A DNA stretch of 35,688 nt from Myxococcales bacterium FL481 (lineage in GTDB: Bacteria > Myxococcota_A > Polyangia > Nannocystales > Nannocystaceae), in assembly GCA_006508105.1 (NCBI GenBank), contig QKPP01000151.1, positions 1-35,688 of the forward strand, written 5' to 3'. The first letter of the stretch is position 1. Every line of letters starts with the position of its first letter. The translations under genes were made by a program, and so were the position numbers. Positions 29,054 to 35,688 of the stretch are shown piece after piece. A model generated the notes under the pieces. It had not been told where the DNA came from. It saw only the letters and a program-made list of their open reading frames with translations, and searched no databases.

Positions 29054-30030
29054 GCACGTTTTCAACCAACGTGGGCAACTCCGCCGCATGGGAAGAACTG
29101 CTAGGCAAGACCGGCTCGCGCGATCTGCGCGGCAAGGGCGGCGTAGAGCGGCGATTCAAGGTCACGGGCGTAGAACTCGAAACGCTCCTGCATGATCCAA
29201 CGAGCGTTGTGGATCCTGAGAAGGGGCCGCTACCGGCGTTCGGTACGTTCCATCCGAATCAGTTGCTTGCCGGGCGCGGGTACATCCTCGACACGTACCG
29301 CCCCGACCTCGAAACCAAGACCACCGGCGGCAACAACGTGCTGCAGGTGTCCGCCCTCTACTCAAATGACCGCCGCTTCCAGGGCGCGCCGCACGTTGAC
29401 CCGACCGGGAACAACGGCACGCGGGACGCGCGGCCCACGTTTGAGCGGACGGTCCTGGAGTATGACATTCCTATTGCGGTCCAAGAGACCGTAGACGAGG
29501 GGCTGCCGTCCGAAGTGACCCGGTATGGGCTGGACTCTCGCCGCGTCCAGCACGTGGCTTACAAGAAGGTGTATGAGTTGCAGTTCTCGGGGTGGACTAG
29601 CGCGATGGCTGAGGCGGTCGCGTCCCAGTCTGATACGGTGCATTTCATCAATGGGAAGTGGCGTCTGTTCGAGGCGGGCGACGCCTACCCGGTGGAGGAC
29701 ACCGGCGAACTCACCAACGTCTACAGCATTACCTATAGCTGGGTCGAGGATCCGGGCACGCGGACTATCGGTGGCGGTCTCGGTGGCGGCTCCACCGCGA
29801 ACCCGCCGCCACTCGGCGACATCGTGTTGCCGCCCCGCTATTGGGGCCTCAACTCTCTCGGCGCTCCGGCGTTCGGACAGTTCGCATTCGTCCGCCCACC
29901 CTTCTACCACATTGTTCCGGTGTTCATCAACGGCATAAAGCAGCCGCCGTTTTTCGATGTGTTCACCAATCTGACGTTTAACGCCACCGGCTACCAAAGC
30001 CTGCCCGGATACGGGAGGCTCGGACTATGA
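29050..30030 (+). CDS. Tail-associated protein, unknown family
   Basis: 326 residues from GTG 29050. Starts MSTFSTNVGNSAAWEELLG. Beta-rich with Gly and Pro: EVLQVSALYSNDRRF-like strands, YDIPIAVQETVDEGLP, a Gly-rich turn (TIGGGLGGGSTANPPP) and aromatic C-terminal repeats (RPPFYHIVPVFINGIKQPPF). Coupled to the tape-measure gene, it is probably a distal tail or baseplate component; the family is not recognised. Confidence 0.55.
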   Translation: MSTFSTNVGNSAAWEELLGKTGSRDLRGKGGVERRFKVTGVELETLLHDPTSVVDPEKGPLPAFGTFHPNQLLAGRGYILDTYRPDLETKTTGGNNVLQVSALYSNDRRFQGAPHVDPTGNNGTRDARPTFERTVLEYDIPIAVQETVDEGLPSEVTRYGLDSRRVQHVAYKKVYELQFSGWTSAMAEAVASQSDTVHFINGKWRLFEAGDAYPVEDTGELTNVYSITYSWVEDPGTRTIGGGLGGGSTANPPPLGDIVLPPRYWGLNSLGAPAFGQFAFVRPPFYHIVPVFINGIKQPPFFDVFTNLTFNATGYQSLPGYGRLGL

Positions 30031-30323
30031 CCGCTCACGTTCCAGTCTCATGCCGAGTGATCGGTGTCCGCATCAACGGCGCGCTGCAAACCGTGTTTCC
30101 GGTAATCGCGGACAACGGGTCGCAACTGACATACGACCTGAGCGTCACCGAGCCGGGCAAGTCGAGCTATACGCAAGAGAACGTGCGCTCCTTTGCCCAG
30201 GCGTGGCCGGGCCGGGTCCGAGTCGAATCGGTAGGCGACTGGGGTTTCTCGGCAACGATCGTTGCGGGTCAACTGCGAGCTGAGATCCCACAGATGCCCA
30301 ATACAGCGGAGTGCCCGCCATGA
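30027..30323 (+). CDS. Hypothetical tail protein, 98 aa
   Basis: Starts MTAHVPVSCRVIGVRINGAL in an ATGA overlap. It is a small beta protein (LTYDLSVTEPGKSSYTQENV) with SVGDWGFSATIVAGQLRAE at the C-terminus. There are no motifs. Context suggests a tail tip or fibre accessory. It is coupled to the next gene by ATGA. Confidence 0.55.
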   Translation: MTAHVPVSCRVIGVRINGALQTVFPVIADNGSQLTYDLSVTEPGKSSYTQENVRSFAQAWPGRVRVESVGDWGFSATIVAGQLRAEIPQMPNTAECPP

Positions 30324-30658
30324 CATTCCCCGACCCCATCGTCCAGATTGCGACAGACGAGGACTTCAACTGCGCGGGCGAGGTCAAGTTCAGCGGCAAT
30401 CCGCATGTGTCCGTCGCCGGGTACAACAAGCTCACCGTCCAGGCGATCGCAACGGAACAGGCCGCATCAACCTGGGTGCTCACGCTTGAGGGCGCGAACA
30501 TCCCCGTCAGTGATGCGTTTACGAGTATCACAACGCTCAGCGGCAACGGGACCACGATGAGCGCAACACAAACGAACAACTACGCATTCGTGAGGGTGCG
30601 TAAGACGACAGCGGCGGATGCGCGTGGCACCGTCGCCATTCACGGATGGCTCGAATAG
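30320..30658 (+). CDS. Hypothetical tail protein, 112 aa
   Basis: Starts MTFPDPIVQIATDEDFNC at ATG 30320. It is beta-rich with regular Thr/Ser strands (HVSVAGYNKLTVQAIATEQ, TTLSGNGTTMSATQTNNYAF) and ends VAIHGWLE. This resembles small beta-sandwich tail proteins. The family is not recognised; an AGGAGG for the next gene overlaps its stop. Confidence 0.55.
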   Translation: MTFPDPIVQIATDEDFNCAGEVKFSGNPHVSVAGYNKLTVQAIATEQAASTWVLTLEGANIPVSDAFTSITTLSGNGTTMSATQTNNYAFVRVRKTTAADARGTVAIHGWLE

Positions 30659-30668
30659 GAGGCACGTC

Positions 30669-31481
30669 ATGGCCGACGTATATGTCCCCAAGGGCACGAC
30701 GGATTTGTCGGGCCTCTCGATCAGCAACAACGACACGATCATCTTTGCGGAGGGCTCTCAGCATGTGACCGCGGGCCTGGACCTGACGAGCACGGCCAGC
30801 GGCCTGACCATCGAGGCTGGGCCGGGGTTCACCGGCACGCTGGGCGGCACCGATGGCTCGCTGCAGTTCAAGGGCGCAACGCTGACCTGGAAGGCTGGCG
30901 GCGGAGAGATCCACTTCCAGCCCACCTCGACACAGAACGTCGAGATCGTCGGCGGGGCTCGCGCGTACATCAAGGGCGGTGGCACGGTCGGCTCTCTTGA
31001 CATCGCGTGCCCGTTCGCCCGGATCACTGATGACGTAGCTGTCAACACGCTCAAGCAGCGTGGCGGCGAGTGCACGATGGGTTACAACGCCACCAAGCTC
31101 CAGGCGGTGCGGATGGGCTCTGGTTCGTTCTCATCCGAGCGCGGGCTATCGGGTGCGTGCTACGCCTTCAACGGCACCCAGGTGTGGGGTCGGCAGCAGG
31201 CGGACTTGGCCAAGCCAGCTATCGACGGGTCCACCATGACCGTCGCGGCGGCGCGGATTTCGTTCCTGAGCCTGTCCACGAGCACTGTTGGCATCGAGGC
31301 GGATGACAAGTCGGTACTCGACGCTCGCAAGGTCAACAACGCGCTGACGCTCTCGGGCAACATCGGGGCGGCGTCGTTCGGCAACTCGCACCTGAAATCC
31401 GCCTTTGCCACAGTGACGACCACCAACCTGGACCAGTACGGCGGTGACGCTGATGCGGGTGACGCTGAATCAGGGTTCTGA
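30669..31481 (+). CDS. Beta-solenoid-like tail protein
   Basis: 270 residues from ATG 30669 with AGGAGG at 30657-30662. Starts MADVYVPKGTTDLSGLSISN. Repeating short strands with Gly/Asn/Asp turns (LTIEAGPGFTGTLGG, LTLSGNIGAASFGNSHL) suggest a beta-helix or solenoid. It probably forms a fibre or tip; no enzyme residues are visible. The C-terminus is acidic. Confidence 0.55.
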   Translation: MADVYVPKGTTDLSGLSISNNDTIIFAEGSQHVTAGLDLTSTASGLTIEAGPGFTGTLGGTDGSLQFKGATLTWKAGGGEIHFQPTSTQNVEIVGGARAYIKGGGTVGSLDIACPFARITDDVAVNTLKQRGGECTMGYNATKLQAVRMGSGSFSSERGLSGACYAFNGTQVWGRQQADLAKPAIDGSTMTVAAARISFLSLSTSTVGIEADDKSVLDARKVNNALTLSGNIGAASFGNSHLKSAFATVTTTNLDQYGGDADAGDAESGF

Positions 31482-31483
31482 TT

Positions 31484-32398
31484 ATGGCGCAGGGGGACGT
31501 TGTAGTCAGCCCCGAGGGGGACCTGTACACCCACCCCGGTACGGGGGATCTGGTGGTGGAGGGGGAGAACGGTGCGCCGTGTTGCTGTGGGGGCGGCGGC
31601 GCGGTCTGCGGGTGCGTGAACAACACCTGCAGCCCCAGGCTGGGCGTCCGAAACACAAGCCCGAACGTGGTCAGCACGCTGGGCGTCATCAACATCACGC
31701 GAGCTGAGTTCTTCCGGTCAACGTCGGGCGAGTTCTGGCAACTCCCCGGGGCACGACAGGTCAGCATCGGCGGGTTTCTCTCGGGTGACTCACTCTGCCG
31801 GATCTACTCGGCGGGCAATTCGAGTCAGTTGCCACTAGCCGGGCCGAACAACGAACGGCTCGCGATCCAGTGGACCGCAAACCTCGCGCTGTGCGCGAAC
31901 CTTCCACTGGCGACGGTCATCTGCACGGCGGGGTGCGGCGGCTATTCCCCGTGTCGCGGGCTCGGGCAGCCCCCGCCATCAACCGGCGTGGTGGCAGGGA
32001 TTCTGCGGTTTCGGATGTTGACATCCTCCCCGGCGAGCAATGGGGCCACGGCGATTTGGTCTGTGTCCTCGATCCTGACCGGCCAGTCGGGCGGCATCAT
32101 GCAGATTGGCAACGGCAGCGCGGACAACATCATCGGCGGCGGCTCATCGTCCCTCACGGGCACCGTGGGCTCACCCATGCGCTATCAGTTGTCATTCACG
32201 GCCCGAGAGAACGGTCGCTGTAACGACCCCTCAAACGGCGACTACGGGCTTATAGAGGGAAACGTGGATTACACCGTGGATACGGGCGGCAATGTGGCGT
32301 TCTGCCCGGAGGCGGTAGCGACGCCATCGCTGGCCGACCCTGCCGCCCTCGCCACCATCCGCCGCCAGACCCAGCCGTGCGAGGGGTGTGGGGGTTAG
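31484..32398 (+). CDS. Cys-rich putative virion protein
   Basis: 304 residues. The N-terminal part has CCC followed by CGC and another Cys (about residues 33-46), and the end has CEGCGG. Further Cys lie in SLCRIYSAG, ALCANLP and VICTAGCGGYSPC. The middle is beta-rich and Ser/Gly/Asn-laden. It may be a disulfide-stabilised tail tip or fibre. It ends face to face with the toxin gene, their stops sharing TTAG at 32395-32398. The family is not recognised. Confidence 0.55.
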   Translation: MAQGDVVVSPEGDLYTHPGTGDLVVEGENGAPCCCGGGGAVCGCVNNTCSPRLGVRNTSPNVVSTLGVINITRAEFFRSTSGEFWQLPGARQVSIGGFLSGDSLCRIYSAGNSSQLPLAGPNNERLAIQWTANLALCANLPLATVICTAGCGGYSPCRGLGQPPPSTGVVAGILRFRMLTSSPASNGATAIWSVSSILTGQSGGIMQIGNGSADNIIGGGSSSLTGTVGSPMRYQLSFTARENGRCNDPSNGDYGLIEGNVDYTVDTGGNVAFCPEAVATPSLADPAALATIRRQTQPCEGCGG

Positions 32399-32793
32399 GT
32401 GGACGGGTTCAAGTACTCCGCTGGGCGCATGATGCGAACGCCAGAAATCTCGGTGTTGAAGTACTCGCCGAAGTGTTTCTTGTCGCCAGTCAATAGGTGA
32501 GTTGATCCGCTTTCCATTGCGGCCAGCAAGATTGGCCAGTCCTTTTCCGGAAGGCTGATCTCGCTGTAGAGGAATCCGGTTTGCGGCAGGTCGGCGCAGA
32601 TGATGACCGAACTGCTGAACGCCTCTAGCCGCGCCTTTTGTTCGTCCGTGTCGAGGTTGCGGGCTGCCTCACACAGCGCGTAATCGGATGTCACCAATTC
32701 GATGCCTGGGATATCCCAAAGAGCCGCCAACTTGGACGTTCCAGCCCAACAGACAGACACAAGAACGTTGGCGTCCAGGAAGATCCGATCCAC
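32395..32793 (-). CDS. vapC: PIN-domain toxin (VapC-like)
   Basis: 132 residues on the minus strand, starting with GTG at 32791-32793. FLDANVL gives Asp7, the TSDYALCEAARNL helix gives Glu42, EKDWPILLAAMESG gives Asp85 and LTGDKKHFG gives Asp104, the full acidic set of PIN nucleases. VapC toxins cut tRNA or rRNA and are neutralised by a VapB partner. The gene follows the AbrB-type antitoxin with an 11-bp gap and lacks its own SD, which suggests coupled translation. Confidence 0.82.
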   Translation of the reverse strand: MDRIFLDANVLVSVCWAGTSKLAALWDIPGIELVTSDYALCEAARNLDTDEQKARLEAFSSSVIICADLPQTGFLYSEISLPEKDWPILLAAMESGSTHLLTGDKKHFGEYFNTEISGVRIMRPAEYLNPST

Positions 32794-32804
32794 GGAGATG
32801 GAGT

Positions 32805-33101
32805 CTACGGCTTGTCGTGCGGGACCGTGTCTGGATCGAAGCCCATCTTCTCAACCTCTCTGCGAGCCTCTTGGTAATCTTCCTCGTCAACCGAGTTGTT
32901 GAGGCGGAATTCGGCAAGGCGCATCGACGTGTACACCTCCGGCTTGACCGGAGTTGTAATCGCTGGCCGCACTAATACGCCCTCGTCTCGAATCTCAAAG
33001 ACGAGGATAGAGCCCTCCTCAATTCCGATTGAATCCCGAACAGATTTTGGAATGGTAACCGTGCCCCGTTTCCCCACCCTTGTTGCCTGCTGGGTTGACA
33101 T
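32805..33101 (-). CDS. vapB: AbrB/SpoVT-fold antitoxin
   Basis: 98 residues from the ATG at 33099-33101 (minus), with AGGAGG a few bases upstream, preferred over a longer in-frame read-through. RVGKRGTVTIPKSVRDSIG followed by EGSILVFEI is the swapped-hairpin AbrB DNA-binding fold. The Glu-rich C-terminal helix (VDEEDYQEARREVEKMG) would bind the PIN toxin. AbrB-type proteins usually repress their own promoter. The pair likely stabilises the prophage. Confidence 0.82.
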   Translation of the reverse strand: MSTQQATRVGKRGTVTIPKSVRDSIGIEEGSILVFEIRDEGVLVRPAITTPVKPEVYTSMRLAEFRLNNSVDEEDYQEARREVEKMGFDPDTVPHDKP

Positions 33102-33275
33102 CGCGCCTCCTGGTCTCCTGGAACTAAGTATACGAATCATCGGCAAATCGTGATCTCTGAAACTCCGAAACTCAGGCTTTCTGCTTACACTCTCTCGGCA
33201 CTCGCCGCTCGTTCGCACCCTGTTCGCCCCAAACTTGGGTGGTTGTCCGGAGAGTGAACCGATAAGAATCTGGTA
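33102..33275. promoter_or_regulatory. Divergent regulatory region between antitoxin and integrase
   Basis: No gene lies in these 174 bp. Seen here: TATACT in the minus sense at 33127-33132 as a possible -10 for the toxin-antitoxin operon (no good -35); GAAACTC twice (33159, 33167); GTTCGC twice, 11 bp apart (33211, 33222); CACTCTC 33188-33194 with its complement GAGAGTG 33250-33256; and the near-palindrome CCCAA-AC-TTGGG at 33228-33239. These are candidates for AbrB operators or integrase arm sites; an attP core cannot be identified from the phage sequence alone. Confidence 0.4.
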
Positions 33276-34859
33276 ATGTACAACCCCGGTGAGTCAGCGC
33301 CGGGGGCGTGCATGGTCGGAAGGTGCGTGCGGAACAAGGCGGGGTGGATCATCGAGGCGTGCGAGACGCTTGTAGCTCGCGCGGGCAAGCCCCTGCTGGG
33401 CACCCACGTCCAAGACCTTGTAGTCCTCTCCGCCGCCGAGTACCACGAATGTCAGGATGCGGTCTACCGCTACGGCACGATGGCCAGGGCGGGAGCGCTG
33501 ATCCGACATGCATCCGGCGAGATGGTCGCCGTAGAACGCATCGAGGGCGAGGTAGTGGACGGCAACGTCCATTTGGCGTTCTACTTCTCCGACAGGGATT
33601 CACCCAAAACGGCGGTCTATGGAACATTCGGGGTTGAAACCACAATCAAACCCCCTCAGAATGCTCCAATGCCAGTTCCACAGGATGTGGTACGAAAATC
33701 TTCGTCATCCACCAGCCATAGCGCACAACTTGAGAAGTGGTACGCGGAGCTTCAAGCGCGCGGCGTCGTATCTGCCAAGTACAAGATGCAGCGCGTTCGG
33801 AACGTCCTCAAAGACATCGAGGGCGAGCCCACCACCGAGGCCATCTACCAGTGGTTCCTTGACGCCCGGTCCCGTGAGCGCCCGATCGGCCCGGCCCATA
33901 TCGACAACATCCGGCGCGACCTCTCCCTGTACTTTGACTGGTTGGGCGAGGGGCCCGACATCAAGCGGATTCCCAAGATCGGGTCCTCGCGAGAGATCGG
34001 CGAGGGCGTCGGCGCGTTCATGCCCGAGGAAATGGCGGCGATCATCCGGGCGGCGGACCTGGACGAGGCCCGCGAGAAGCCGCGCCGTGGCTGGAAGCGT
34101 GCAGCGCTGTACCTTCTGTGCTGGGAGACCGCCACCCGAGTTGGTCAAGCTCGCCGCGCCAAGACCACGGATTTCGACCTGAGCCGCCGGGTGTACTTCA
34201 GGCGGGCCGAGACCGCCAAGACCGGCAAGCCGTCCATCTGTCCCATCTCAGCCGACCTGTGCCGCCGTCTGGAGCCGCTGTTGGGCGACGCGGCCCCGTA
34301 CGTGTTCGCCCAGGTCCGGGACCCCTCCAAGCCCACCACCGCCAAGCGTGACAACCTGCTCGCCGATATGTCGGACGCCGGGGTCCCGTGGGTCGGTAGG
34401 GACGGTCTAACGCGGTCCTGGAACTCGATCCGCAAGGGCGCGGCGTCCGTTATGGCTGAAAACGGGGTAAGCCCACACGTGGCGAAAGCGGTTTTTGGGC
34501 ACGCCAATTTCGCCACCACGGCGAAGCATTACACCCGCATCAGGCCGGAAGCGCCCCGCGAGGTGGTGGATGCGATTTTGGATTTGTCCGAGAAAATCTT
34601 GGATTCGGAGCCCGATTCGACCGAAGATCCTGTATCATCCGGAAACGGAGACTCTTCGATGGACCTGCCGACCATCTCAACACGCCGTCACGGAAGCCCG
34701 CCCTCTTCGGCGGCGACGGAACTGGCAGGTCCCCGGAACGCCAAGGACGGGCCTTCGGGCGGCGTGAGTAGGGTTCAACAGAGTTCCAATCAAGACTTTG
34801 AGTGCGCGACCGCCGCCCTGTTGCGGGCCGTAGCCGCCCTCCTGGAGGCGCGGCGATGA
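33276..34859 (+). CDS. int: Tyrosine recombinase (integrase) with PAS-like N-terminal domain
   Basis: 527 residues from ATG 33276 without a clear SD; ATG 33312 is an alternative. Residues ~13-108 have the layout of a PAS sensor (GWIIEACETLVARAGKPLLG, then LIRHASGEMVAVERIEGEV, GNVHLAFYFSDRD). Residues 149-225 are a SAM-like core-binding domain (QLEKWYAELQARG to LSLYFDWLG). The catalytic domain has Arg288 (ETATRVG), Lys315, Arg386 in WNSIRKGAAS, His409 in FGHANF and Tyr419 in KHYTR; the usual first His of H-x-x-R is Asn383. The tail after ~445 is Ser/Pro-rich. It should integrate and excise the phage. Confidence 0.8.
   Translation: MYNPGESAPGACMVGRCVRNKAGWIIEACETLVARAGKPLLGTHVQDLVVLSAAEYHECQDAVYRYGTMARAGALIRHASGEMVAVERIEGEVVDGNVHLAFYFSDRDSPKTAVYGTFGVETTIKPPQNAPMPVPQDVVRKSSSSTSHSAQLEKWYAELQARGVVSAKYKMQRVRNVLKDIEGEPTTEAIYQWFLDARSRERPIGPAHIDNIRRDLSLYFDWLGEGPDIKRIPKIGSSREIGEGVGAFMPEEMAAIIRAADLDEAREKPRRGWKRAALYLLCWETATRVGQARRAKTTDFDLSRRVYFRRAETAKTGKPSICPISADLCRRLEPLLGDAAPYVFAQVRDPSKPTTAKRDNLLADMSDAGVPWVGRDGLTRSWNSIRKGAASVMAENGVSPHVAKAVFGHANFATTAKHYTRIRPEAPREVVDAILDLSEKILDSEPDSTEDPVSSGNGDSSMDLPTISTRRHGSPPSSAATELAGPRNAKDGPSGGVSRVQQSSNQDFECATAALLRAVAALLEARR
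33284..33305 (+). promoter_or_regulatory. Hairpin between the two possible integrase starts
   Basis: CCCCGG 33284-33289 pairs with CCGGGG 33300-33305 around a 10-base loop. The 3' arm holds the G run that would serve as ribosome site for ATG 33312, and the 5' arm is just after ATG 33276. The structure could limit integrase translation. No U tract follows. Confidence 0.4.
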
Positions 34860-34951
34860 ATGTGCGCGATCAGACCAGACTCTCCTTTTCTCCTCCAAGC
34901 TCTCGCGGCTCAACTGGCCGCGCGGGCTATTCGATCGGCGGTGACGCATGA
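34856..34951 (+). CDS. 31-codon ORF linking integrase and winged-helix genes
   Basis: ATG 34856 overlaps the integrase stop (ATGA) and its own TGA overlaps the next ATG (ATGA at 34948-34951). It begins MNVRDQTRLSF, then Ser/Pro/Gly/Arg-rich to GGDA. Both overlaps by the same rule used throughout this genome make chance less likely. It may be a real small protein or only a translational bridge. Confidence 0.45.
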   Translation: MNVRDQTRLSFSPPSSRGSTGRAGYSIGGDA

Positions 34952-35292
34952 GCCAGATCCCCGCCCCGCCCGGATCGCTGTTTGCCGACACAACCGGCAA
35001 GGCTCGCACGAGTCACCCCGAGACAAGCCACGCCGCCGCGCGTCGAGCCAAGCCTGGATCTGGCTCGGCGCGTATGCGGGTACTGCGGTGCATTGCGCAG
35101 ACTGACGGGCTGACGGATCAAGAGATCCAACAGCGGCTCGGGATGCGCGAGAGCACGCAGCGCCCCAGGCGGGTTGAGCTAGCGGAAGCGGGGCTGATCG
35201 AAACACACGGCACGCGCAAGACGGAGAGCGGTCGTTCCGCCCAGGTTTGGCGTGTGACTGAGCATGCGCGGGTTTACCTCGCGGGCCACTAA
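34948..35292 (+). CDS. Winged-helix DNA-binding protein
   Basis: 114 residues starting MSQIPAPPGSLFADTTG. Residues ~47-90 (MRVLRCIAQTDGLTDQEIQQ, RESTQRPRRVELAEAGLIE) form a MarR/HTH-like winged helix; the C-terminal strand QVWRVTEHARVYLAG is the wing. Small proteins with a Ser/Thr/His N-terminus and this domain are common in phage accessory regions. It could regulate the neighbouring integrase operon; that is inference. Confidence 0.7.
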   Translation: MSQIPAPPGSLFADTTGKARTSHPETSHAAARRAKPGSGSARMRVLRCIAQTDGLTDQEIQQRLGMRESTQRPRRVELAEAGLIETHGTRKTESGRSAQVWRVTEHARVYLAGH

Positions 35293-35304
35293 AGAGGCAA
35301 CACA

Positions 35305-35592
35305 ATGAAGCAAGATGGCAACCCCGTACTCGTAACCACCGTCCACCGCGGAGTGTTCTTCGGTCGGCTGTCCGAGGATCAGGATGAGAACAACAAGACA
35401 CTCGTTCTGACCGGCTGCCGAAACGTCATCTACTGGGCAGGGTCGCGGGGTTTTCTTGGCCTAGCTGAGCGCGGGCCGGATGATGGCAGCCGAATCGGCG
35501 CGATGGCACCGCGTGTCCGTCTCCATGACATCACCAGCGTCAGTGAGTGCACGCCTGAGGCCGCCAAGAAGTTCGAGGAGTGGCCGTCGTGA
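35305..35592 (+). CDS. DUF6948-like small protein
   Basis: 95 residues with AGAGG at about 35292-35296 upstream. VTTVHRGVFFGRLSED, LTGCRNVIYWAGSRGFLGLA and SECTPEAAKKFEEW follow the pattern of a small phage family (HRGVFFG, RN-x-IYW, GLAE-x-GP) that I believe is annotated DUF6948; the function is unknown. It is coupled to the next gene by a GTGA overlap. Confidence 0.65.
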   Translation: MKQDGNPVLVTTVHRGVFFGRLSEDQDENNKTLVLTGCRNVIYWAGSRGFLGLAERGPDDGSRIGAMAPRVRLHDITSVSECTPEAAKKFEEWPS

Positions 35593-35688
35593 TCCCAGAA
35601 CTTCTGGAAGCGGTGACCGTGGACGATGTTGTCCGCCAGGTCGTGCTGACCACCGCGGCAACGCTGATCGGTCTGGTCCTGATCTGGT
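35589..35688 (+). CDS. Partial gene, N-terminus of a membrane protein
   Basis: GTG 35589 overlaps the upstream TGA. The 33 visible residues start VIPELLEAVTVDDVVRQVV and run into a hydrophobic helix (LTTAATLIGLVLIW) cut by the window end. This suggests a small membrane protein like those at 109 and 426. Joining base 35688 to base 1 would not put this frame in phase with the Gly-Tyr repeat frame. Confidence 0.5.
   Translation, partial: MIPELLEAVTVDDVVRQVVLTTAATLIGLVLIW

Noticed and set aside
35589..35688. Circular closure of the window joining the last and first partial genes
   Set aside because: The frames do not match across the junction (the last gene would enter base 3 while the Gly-Tyr frame starts at base 2), and no terminal overlap is seen.

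Overview
The window is almost wall-to-wall temperate tailed-phage (or prophage) DNA. It is G+C-rich, nearly all genes lie on the plus strand, and most neighbours overlap by ATGA, GTGA or TGATG, so whole modules look translationally coupled. Capsid, portal, protease, terminase and connector genes are of the HK97/siphovirus type. No clear host gene is present, so the window is the interior, or nearly the whole, of one phage genome. The host cannot be named securely. High G+C, a minus-strand single-pass membrane protein whose N-terminal style I associate with Planctomycetes, and a Tat-signal small protein make a planctomycete (perhaps Phycisphaerae-like) host a low-confidence suggestion.

Layout. 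1-1434: the end of a Gly-Tyr repeat protein and a string of very small genes, several with Cys-pair (zinc-ribbon-like) motifs. 1431-2815: a recombination pair, YqaJ-type exonuclease plus ERF-type annealing protein, closed by one or two hairpin terminators. 2983-4288: a replication pair, a lambda-O-like winged-helix initiator with helically phased repeats inside its linker (candidate origin) and a DnaC-like helicase loader overlapping it by 173 bp. 4285-7704: small accessory genes and an Hjc-like PD-(D/E)XK resolvase. 7706-7857: a promoter region bracketed by an inverted repeat. 7858-9732: an HTH-metallophosphoesterase and two small genes. 9856-11818: an envelope/lysis-type block (lipoprotein-like protein, holin, Cys-rich secreted protein, TM-coiled-coil protein) with no recognisable endolysin. 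11857-15033: a 1058-residue tail fibre or depolymerase candidate.

15030-20654: packaging and head genes (small and large terminase, portal fused to a MuF domain, S78 protease). 20646-21181: an unusual insert between protease and capsid: a Tat-signal gene flanked by a 13-bp direct repeat, a 59-codon Cys-rich gene, and a composite hairpin covering the Shine-Dalgarno (SD) sequence of the capsid gene. 21182-27326: major capsid, candidate decoration protein, connectors, tail terminator, tail tube. 27327-28127: a minus-strand membrane-protein moron inside the tail module. 28154-32398: a very short tape-measure-like protein and tail or fibre proteins. 32395-33101: a minus-strand AbrB/PIN toxin-antitoxin pair. 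33276-34859: a tyrosine recombinase with a PAS-like N-terminal region. 34856-35688: small genes, including a 31-codon ORF, a winged-helix protein and a DUF6948-like protein.

How it works together: the phage appears to rely on a host polymerase, supplying its own initiator/loader and recombination functions. It packages with a large terminase, builds an HK97-type capsid and a short tail, and persists by integration, probably helped by the toxin-antitoxin pair. The most unusual items are the PAS-like domain on the integrase, the capsid leader hairpin with the repeat-flanked Tat gene next to it, the helically phased repeats in the initiator gene, and a nested reading frame in the portal-MuF linker. 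No stretch over 300 bases lacks a gene. No tRNA, rRNA, insertion sequence or CRISPR array was seen.
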